64,000 nt of DNA from contig PLJD01000007.1 in the NCBI GenBank assembly GCA_003140175.1, positions 1 through 64,000 of the forward strand. The letters are read 5' to 3'. The translations under genes were made by a program, and so were the position numbers. This DNA comes from Actinomycetota bacterium. GTDB taxonomy: Bacteria > Actinomycetota > Acidimicrobiia > IMCC26256 > PALSA-555. Below, in pieces: positions 57,584 through 64,000 of the stretch. Under the pieces are notes generated by a model. It ran no database searches. It was not told the DNA's origin and was given only the letters and a program-made list of their open reading frames with translations. Numbering within the stretch: the first letter of the stretch is position 1; every line of letters starts with the position of its first letter.

Positions 57584-59644
57584 ATGGGCTATCGACTCGG
57601 CGTCGACGTCGGCGGCACGTTCACCGACCTGCTCTGCATCACCCCGACCGGGGACGTCGTGTTGGACAAGACGCCGACGACACCCGAGGACCAGTCGGGT
57701 GGCGTGATGAACGGCCTCGCGCAGCTCGCGGACCGGTTCGGGATCACCGTCGGTGAGCTCTGCGGCGAGCTCGACATTCTCGTGCACGGCACCACCACCG
57801 CCGACAACACGATGATCGAGATGAACGGCGCACCCACCGGCCTGCTGGTGACGGAGGGTCACCGCGACGAGATCGAGATGCGTCGGGTCCACAAGGAGCA
57901 GATCTGGGATCCCTCCTACCCCGCGCCGACCCCCATCGCGCGCCGGCGGGCCCGGATCCCGATCTCGGAGCGGATGAACTATCGCGGCGAGGTGCTCCTC
58001 GAGCTCGACGAGGAGGCCGTCCGGCGAGGAGTGCGTCGGCTGCAGGCCCTCGGCGTTCGATCGATCGCGATCATGTTCTTGTTCTCGTTCGTGAACCCAG
58101 CCCATGAGCGCCGAGCGGCCGAGCTCGTGCGCGAGGAGTTCCCCGACGTGGAGCACGTGTCGCTCTCCCACGAGGTCATGGCTCGAGGCCCGGAGTTCGA
58201 GCGGGTCTCCACGACGCTCGTCAACGCCTACGTCGCGCCCCGCATCGCCAGCTACGTGGAGAGCCTCCAGAGCAAGCTGCGCGCCGCGGGCTACGGCGGG
58301 TCCCTGCTGATCATGCAGGCCACCGGGGGGGTGATGCCCCCCGAGTACGTCTCCCGGCGGGCGGTCTCGCTGCTGGCGTCGGGTCCGACCGGGGGCGTCA
58401 TGGGCGCGACGCTCGCCGCCCACAACGTCGGCGTCCACGACTTCGTCGCGGTCGACATGGGCGGGACGAGCTTCGACGTGTGCCTGGTGCGCGGCGGCCA
58501 GCCGGAGATCAAGACCGACTGGAACTGGCGGTACCGCTACTACCTGGGCTTGCCGATGGTGGACGTGCAGAGCGTCGGCGCCGGAGGTGGCTCCATCGCC
58601 CGGGTGCGCCAAGGCGCGCTGCTCGTCGGGCCCGACAGCGCCGGGTCCGCGCCCGGGCCGGTCTGCTACGGGCGGGGTGGGCAGCGAGCGACGGTGACCG
58701 ACGCCGACGCGATGCTCGGCTACCTGCCCGCGTCGGGCTTCGCGGGCGGGCGGATGCGCCTCGACCTCGACGCGGCCCGCCAGGCCATCGTCCGCGACGT
58801 GGCGGAGCCCCTCGCGGTCGACCCGGTCGACGCCGCGTGGGGCATCGAACGAATCGTGAACGCGAACATGGCGAACTCCACCCGGCGGGTCCTGGCGTCG
58901 CACGGCGCCGACCCCCGGACCTTGCAGATGATCGCCTACGGCGGCAACGGCCCGGTCCACGCCTGGGCGATCGCCACCGAGCTTGGCATCGAGCGGGTGT
59001 TGGTCCCGAAGGCCGCGCCGGCCTTCTCGGCGCTCGGCGTGCTCGTCGCCGACTACGTGGTCGACCTGGTGCGGGCCTACGTCGTGCCGCTCTCCCAGGT
59101 CGAGCTCGAACGGGTCCGGTCGCTGATGAGCGAGCTGCGCGAGGAGGCCGCCACGGAGCTCGCGCCGACCGGCCTGCGCGACGACGACGTCGAGCTCGAG
59201 CTGTTCGCCCAGATGGCGTACCCGGGTCAGAACTTCGACATGAGTGTCCCGGTCCCGGAGGCCGAGACGCTCGGCGACGCGGGACTCCTCGACCTCGCCG
59301 AGCGCTTCCACGACCAGCACGAGCGGGACCGCGGCTTCTCGTTCCGCAACCAGCAGCCGACCCTGCGGGGGATGCGGCTCGTCGCCCGCGGCCGCACCCC
59401 CAAGCCGGACCACCTCGGGGAGGTGGGGAAACTGGCCCTCGCCGAGTCGGCCCGCCACGGCACCCGTCCCGCCCATTTCGGGCACGGGTTCGTCGACGCC
59501 GCCGTCTACGACGGCGCCGCCCTCGGGGTCGGTGCCGAGGTGCACGGGCCGGCGCTGGTGGAGGAGCCCTTCACGGTCGTCGTCGTGCCCCCGGGCGCGC
59601 ACGCCCGGATCGACGACGAGGGCAACTACGAACTCGAGCTCTGA
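57584..59644 (+). CDS. Hydantoinase A/oxoprolinase family protein
   Basis: LGVDVGGTFTDLLCI…VHGTTTADNTMIE…AVDMGGTSFDVCLV. Confidence 0.95.
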   Translation: MGYRLGVDVGGTFTDLLCITPTGDVVLDKTPTTPEDQSGGVMNGLAQLADRFGITVGELCGELDILVHGTTTADNTMIEMNGAPTGLLVTEGHRDEIEMRRVHKEQIWDPSYPAPTPIARRRARIPISERMNYRGEVLLELDEEAVRRGVRRLQALGVRSIAIMFLFSFVNPAHERRAAELVREEFPDVEHVSLSHEVMARGPEFERVSTTLVNAYVAPRIASYVESLQSKLRAAGYGGSLLIMQATGGVMPPEYVSRRAVSLLASGPTGGVMGATLAAHNVGVHDFVAVDMGGTSFDVCLVRGGQPEIKTDWNWRYRYYLGLPMVDVQSVGAGGGSIARVRQGALLVGPDSAGSAPGPVCYGRGGQRATVTDADAMLGYLPASGFAGGRMRLDLDAARQAIVRDVAEPLAVDPVDAAWGIERIVNANMANSTRRVLASHGADPRTLQMIAYGGNGPVHAWAIATELGIERVLVPKAAPAFSALGVLVADYVVDLVRAYVVPLSQVELERVRSLMSELREEAATELAPTGLRDDDVELELFAQMAYPGQNFDMSVPVPEAETLGDAGLLDLAERFHDQHERDRGFSFRNQQPTLRGMRLVARGRTPKPDHLGEVGKLALAESARHGTRPAHFGHGFVDAAVYDGAALGVGAEVHGPALVEEPFTVVVVPPGAHARIDDEGNYELEL

Positions 59645-59645
59645 G

Positions 59646-60224
59646 GTGGCGGCGTCCGGGGGGCGTTTTCTCAGCGCCGAGGAGCACGCGGTCGTCGCGG
59701 CGGCCTGCGCCCGGCTGATCCCGGCCCGCGACCCGCATCCGGGTGGCGCGGCGGTGGGCTGCGCCGACTACATCGATGGGCTGCTCGGCGCGTTCGGCGT
59801 CGAGCCGCCGCGCATCTTCGCCGGTGGGCCGTTCTCGGGGCGCGCCGGGGGTGCGGCCGGGTTCGGCGACTTCCTCCCCCTCAGCCGCGTCGAGGAGCTG
59901 GCGTGGCGGACGCGGATCGAAGGCTCACGGGGGATCGCGGCGCGGGAGTTCAACGGGCCGGTGCGGGGCTGGCAGGAGGAGTACCGGGCGGGCGTCGCGG
60001 CGCTCGGCGCCGATTTCACGACCGTCGACGCCGCCATCCAGGACGCGCGCCTCGACGCGTTCCCCGACTTTCGGGCCGTGCTGTACCGCCACGCCTGCGA
60101 GGGTGCGTACGCCGCGCCGGAGTACGGCGGGAACCGTGACCAGGCGGGCTGGACCGCGATCGGCTTCCCCGGCGACGTGCAGCCCCGCGGGTACCGCGAC
60201 ATCGAGGTGAGCGGCCGTGCGTGA
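59646..60224 (+). CDS. Gluconate 2-dehydrogenase subunit 3-like protein
   Basis: FLSAEEHAVVAAACARLIPARDPHPGGAAVGCADYIDGLL; immediately upstream of GMC oxidoreductase. Confidence 0.7.
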   Translation: MAASGGRFLSAEEHAVVAAACARLIPARDPHPGGAAVGCADYIDGLLGAFGVEPPRIFAGGPFSGRAGGAAGFGDFLPLSRVEELAWRTRIEGSRGIAAREFNGPVRGWQEEYRAGVAALGADFTTVDAAIQDARLDAFPDFRAVLYRHACEGAYAAPEYGGNRDQAGWTAIGFPGDVQPRGYRDIEVSGRA

Positions 60225-60248
60225 CGCCGCCGCGGCCGGGCCCGTCGG

Positions 60249-61958
60249 GTGAGCGACGTCGACGCGGTCATCGTCGGGAGCGGACCCGCCGGCGCCACCG
60301 CCGCCGAGGTCCTCACCGGTGCCGGCTGGTCCGTCGTGATGCTCGAGAAGGGCCGGAACCACCTCTTGGCGCTCGACGAGCCGTACGGGCCGCTCGGCCA
60401 CGTCTCCAACGACGAGCTGAAGTTCCTGTCGCGTCACTTCCTCGGCCCCGACCCGTTCCTCGAGCCTCGCACGTTTCGCCACCGCGAGTCCGAGGGGGAC
60501 CGCATCTTCACCGGTGGCGTGAACAACTTGCCGTCCACGGTCGGTGGCGGCGGCTTCCACGCCGACGGCAAGCTGCCCCGCTTCCGAGAGGTCGACTTTC
60601 ACGCCCGCTCGGAGCTCGGCCCGATCGAGGACGCCGACATCGTGGACTGGCCGGTCGGCTACGACGAGCTCGAGCCGTACTACGCGGCCGCCGAGCGCCT
60701 GGTGGGCGTCGCCGGCGACCACACGGCCAACCCGTTCGCGGCGTGGCGTTCGGGGCCGTACCCGATGCCACCCGGGGCCGACATGTACTGCGCCGTCCTC
60801 ACCAGCGAGGCGGCGACGCGCCACGGCTTCCACCCGTACCGGGCGCCGACCGGCGTCAACAGCGTCGAGTACGACGGCCGCCCCGCGTGCAACAACTGCG
60901 GCTTCTGCGCGTTCTTTGGCTGCCCGATCGAAGCCAAGGGTGACCCGGTCGCGCCGCTGCGACGGGCGCTGCAGACCGGACGGCTCGAGCTGCGCACCGA
61001 GTCGTACGTCACCGACGTGCTCATCGAGCCGTCGGGTCGGCGCGCCCGCGGCGTGCGCTACCTCGACGCCGACGGGAGCCCCCACGAGGTCTCCGCCGGG
61101 ACGGTCATCTTGGGTGCGGGTGCGTTCGAGACCCCCCGGCTGCTCCTGCGCTCGGGGATCGGGAATCCCGACGTCGTCGGCCGCTACCTCATGTTCCATT
61201 TCCAGACCTATGTGCTGGGGATTTTCCCGTCCCGCCTCCACGGGCACCGGGGCCGCTCGGTCACTCACCTGATGGACGACCCGATCGTGCCCGACGACCT
61301 CGCCGCCGCCGCCGCTCGCGCCGCGGGCCTCCCCTACTTCCGGGGCGGCATCGTCGAGCACGGCAGCGGCTCCCACCCGATCGTCGAGGCGATCCATCTC
61401 CCGCCCGGCGCCGCGCACACGCGGCTGATGCTCGAGTCGCCGATGCGGGACCACATGGTCGCGTTCACGATGCAGGGCGAGGACCTGCCCCAGTCGACGA
61501 ACCGGGTCGACCTCGACCCGACGGTGCGCGACGTCTGGGGCGCCCCCGCGGGGCGGGTCACGTTCGCGCCGCACCGCCACGAGGCGGCGTGCGCGGCGCA
61601 CTGGGCGCCCCGCCTCGAGGCGGTGCTGCGCGACGCCGGCGCCGACTCGACCTTCTGGGTGACCTCGCCCCCCCTCGAGGACGCGCCGCGCCGGTTCGGG
61701 CGCGACCCGACGCCGATCTCGCGCCACATCATGGGCACCGCGCGCATGGGCACCGACCCGCGGACCAGTGTGTGTGACCCGTGGCAGCGGGTCCATGACG
61801 TGGAGAACGTGCTCATCACCGACTCGTCGGTCTTCCCGACGTCGACCGGCTACGGGCCGACGCTCACCATCGTGGCGCTCGCGCTGCGGGCCGCTCGAGC
61901 CCTCGCCGGACTCGACCCGCTGCGCTCCACGCGACCGCCCGACGCGCCGGGCTCGTAG
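60249..61958 (+). CDS. GMC-family FAD-dependent oxidoreductase
   Basis: DAVIVGSGPAGATAAEVL…CNNCGFCAFFGCPIEAKG…MGTARMGTDPRTSVCDPWQRVHDVENVLITDSSVFPTSTGYGPTLTI. Confidence 0.92.
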   Translation: MSDVDAVIVGSGPAGATAAEVLTGAGWSVVMLEKGRNHLLALDEPYGPLGHVSNDELKFLSRHFLGPDPFLEPRTFRHRESEGDRIFTGGVNNLPSTVGGGGFHADGKLPRFREVDFHARSELGPIEDADIVDWPVGYDELEPYYAAAERLVGVAGDHTANPFAAWRSGPYPMPPGADMYCAVLTSEAATRHGFHPYRAPTGVNSVEYDGRPACNNCGFCAFFGCPIEAKGDPVAPLRRALQTGRLELRTESYVTDVLIEPSGRRARGVRYLDADGSPHEVSAGTVILGAGAFETPRLLLRSGIGNPDVVGRYLMFHFQTYVLGIFPSRLHGHRGRSVTHLMDDPIVPDDLAAAAARAAGLPYFRGGIVEHGSGSHPIVEAIHLPPGAAHTRLMLESPMRDHMVAFTMQGEDLPQSTNRVDLDPTVRDVWGAPAGRVTFAPHRHEAACAAHWAPRLEAVLRDAGADSTFWVTSPPLEDAPRRFGRDPTPISRHIMGTARMGTDPRTSVCDPWQRVHDVENVLITDSSVFPTSTGYGPTLTIVALALRAARALAGLDPLRSTRPPDAPGS

Positions 61959-62179
61959 CCGGTCGGCTTCCCAAGGCCGGGTGCGCTCGGCGGACGGCGG
62001 GGACGCCCCTCGGGCCATCGGGATCCGGCACCCCCGTCCGGCCAACGTCCGTCCCGCTCCTGACCCTGGCGCGGCACCGCGAGGCGGTGCGGCGGGGACA
62101 TTTGGTGGGCCCCCGCGTGGTGCCGGGGCGGTCGAAGTCCGTAGGGTGTCGGCTTCGGGCCGGTTGGTTGGAGGTGGCG

Positions 62180-63103
62180 ATGATCGAGGCGCGTGGGCTC
62201 ACCAAGCGCTACGGGTCGACGGTGGCGGTCCAGGACCTGAGCTTCGAGGTCCAGCCGGGCCGGGTGACCGGCTTCCTGGGACCGAATGGCGCCGGGAAGA
62301 CGACGACGATGCGCCTCGCGCTCGGGCTCGACCACCCCAGCGCCGGGTCGATCACCGTGAACGGCCGACGCTTCGGCGACGTTCGCTTCCCCCTCCACGA
62401 GGTCGGCGCGCTCCTCGACGCCAAGTCCGTCCACGAAGGCCGCCGAGCCGTGGACCATCTGTGGTGCCTCGCCCAGAGCAACGGCATCTCCCGGGCCCGC
62501 GTGCGCGAGGTGATCGAGGCGGTCGGGTTGTCCAGCGTGGCTCGCAAGCGGGTGGGGACGTTCTCGCTGGGGATGAGTCAGCGGCTCGGCATCGCGGCTG
62601 CGCTGCTCGGCGACCCGCCCACGCTGCTGTTCGATGAGCCGGTGAACGGGCTGGATCCCGAGGGGATCGTGTGGATCCGCGAGCTCTTTCAGCGGCTAGC
62701 CGGCGAGGGGCGCACGGTGTTCGTGTCGAGCCACCTCATGAGTGAGATGGCAATCACCGCCGAGCACCTCATCGTGATCGGACGGGGGCGTCTCATCGCC
62801 GACGGTCCGATCCATGAGCTCACGAGCAAGACCGGCGGCCACGTCCAAGTCCGGTCACCGCACGCCGACCAGCTCACCACGCTGCTCGGCGAGCACGGGG
62901 CGCAGGTCGAACGCCAAAACGACGGCTCGCTCGCCGTGCGCGGCCTCGACGCCCCCGCCATCGGTGATCTGGCCGCCGAGCACCAGCTCGCCTTGCACGA
63001 GTTGACCCCCGAGCAGGCGTCGCTCGAGGAGACGTTCTTCGAGCTGACGAATGACACCGTCGAGTACCGCGCCGAACCCGCCGTGCCGACCCCAGGAGCG
63101 TGA
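62180..63103 (+). CDS. ABC transporter ATP-binding protein
   Basis: FLGPNGAGKTTTMRLALGL…FSLGMSQRLGIAAALLGDPPTLLFDEPVNGLDP. Confidence 0.95.
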   Translation: MIEARGLTKRYGSTVAVQDLSFEVQPGRVTGFLGPNGAGKTTTMRLALGLDHPSAGSITVNGRRFGDVRFPLHEVGALLDAKSVHEGRRAVDHLWCLAQSNGISRARVREVIEAVGLSSVARKRVGTFSLGMSQRLGIAAALLGDPPTLLFDEPVNGLDPEGIVWIRELFQRLAGEGRTVFVSSHLMSEMAITAEHLIVIGRGRLIADGPIHELTSKTGGHVQVRSPHADQLTTLLGEHGAQVERQNDGSLAVRGLDAPAIGDLAAEHQLALHELTPEQASLEETFFELTNDTVEYRAEPAVPTPGA

Positions 63104-63975
63104 GTCCCGTGGCGACGACTGTCGAGGCCAAGCCGCCCACTCCCCGCGACGCGCCCCACCCGAGCGCCGCCGCCGAGCTGCGGGCGGTGGTGGGCTCCGA
63201 GGCCACCAAGATCCGCTCGGTTCGCTCGACGATGTGGACGCTCCTCGTGGCGATCGCCGCCACCGCGGGGATCGGGTCGCTGATCTGTCTGGCCCGGGTG
63301 AGTCGCTGGGACCAGTTCGGACCACGCGAGAAGCAGATGTTCGACGCGACCATGTTCAGCCTCCGGGGCGTCTTCCTCGCCCAGCTGGCGATCGGGGTCC
63401 TCGGCGTGTTGGTCATCAGCTCGGAGTACAGCACCGGGATGATCCGCACCACGCTGGCCGCGGTTCCCCAGCGTCGCATCCTCCTAGTCGCCAAGGTCAT
63501 CGTGTTCGCGGTCGTCGCCTTCGTCGTCGCGCTGGTGGGATGCTTCGGCGCCTTTTGGGCCGGGCAGGCGATCCTGGCGGGCAAGACCTTCGTGACCGCC
63601 TCCGGCGCGACCATCCCGGCGGGGGTCTCGATCAGTTACCCGGGTGCGCTGCGAGCCGTCCTCGGTGGCGCGGTCTACTTGACCGCGATCGGCCTGCTGG
63701 GCCTCGCCCTGGGCGTGCTGTTGCGCCGCACCGCAGGTGCCATCGCGACCCTGTTCGGCTTGGTGCTCGTCCTCCCCGCGCTCGTCAGCGCGCTGCCGTC
63801 CCCGTGGAACACCGACGTCACCAAGTACCTGCCCAGCGACACCGGCATGGCCCTCTTCTCGGTGAAACACACCAGCGACCACCTGCACCCCGGGGCGGCG
63901 CTGGCCGTCCTGGTCGCCTACGTCGTGGCGGGGCTCGTCGTCGCGGGCGTGGCACTCGTCCGCCGGGACGCCTGA
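63100..63975 (+). CDS. ABC-2 family permease
   Basis: Six-TM pattern, coupled to upstream ATPase. Confidence 0.85.
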   Translation: MSPVATTVEAKPPTPRDAPHPSAAAELRAVVGSEATKIRSVRSTMWTLLVAIAATAGIGSLICLARVSRWDQFGPREKQMFDATMFSLRGVFLAQLAIGVLGVLVISSEYSTGMIRTTLAAVPQRRILLVAKVIVFAVVAFVVALVGCFGAFWAGQAILAGKTFVTASGATIPAGVSISYPGALRAVLGGAVYLTAIGLLGLALGVLLRRTAGAIATLFGLVLVLPALVSALPSPWNTDVTKYLPSDTGMALFSVKHTSDHLHPGAALAVLVAYVVAGLVVAGVALVRRDA

Positions 63976-64000
63976 CGCCCGAGGGGCCCGGAATCCGGCC

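Noticed and set aside
57464-59602. 712-aa minus-strand ORF antisense to HyuA-like gene
   Set aside because: Antisense artefact; composition biased and no family-like motifs.
59925-62045. 706-aa minus-strand ORF antisense to GMC oxidoreductase
   Set aside because: Antisense artefact in high-GC sequence.
1-64000. CRISPR arrays, rRNA genes, phage structural genes, NRPS/PKS modules
   Set aside because: Looked for and not seen in the sequence or ORF translations.

Overview
High-GC actinobacterial-type window (codon usage, GTG starts and ATGA/GTGA-coupled genes suggest an Acidimicrobiia-like genome; this is inference). It is dominated by acyl-CoA and steroid/terpenoid-style catabolic genes: three thiolase-fold/DUF35 modules, MaoC hydratases, SDRs, acyl-CoA dehydrogenases, CoA ligases, a P450, GMC oxidoreductase, HyuA/HyuB-like proteins and ABC-2 exporters. 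Three results matter most. (1) A perfect 42-bp direct repeat (30541-30582 and 43660-43701) consists of the 3' half of tRNA-Cys(GCA). It brackets a ~13.1-kb cryptic genomic island carrying a complete-looking acyl-CoA catabolic operon, a diguanylate cyclase, a truncated integrase, a decayed excisionase-like HTH and an IS481-like remnant. (2) Related palindromes (TGAC-N5/6-GTCA) lie just upstream of four separate catabolic operons, including the island operon, which suggests a shared local regulon. (3) Several thiolase-fold proteins paired with DUF35 partners lack the thiolase nucleophile Cys, suggesting retro-aldolase-type or other non-thiolase chemistry. Several fused or frameshifted gene remnants were also found: an ADH/VOC chimera, MerR-GyrI, dienelactone hydrolase, and an internally deleted small membrane protein. 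All assignments come from reading the sequence and ORF translations; no searches were run.
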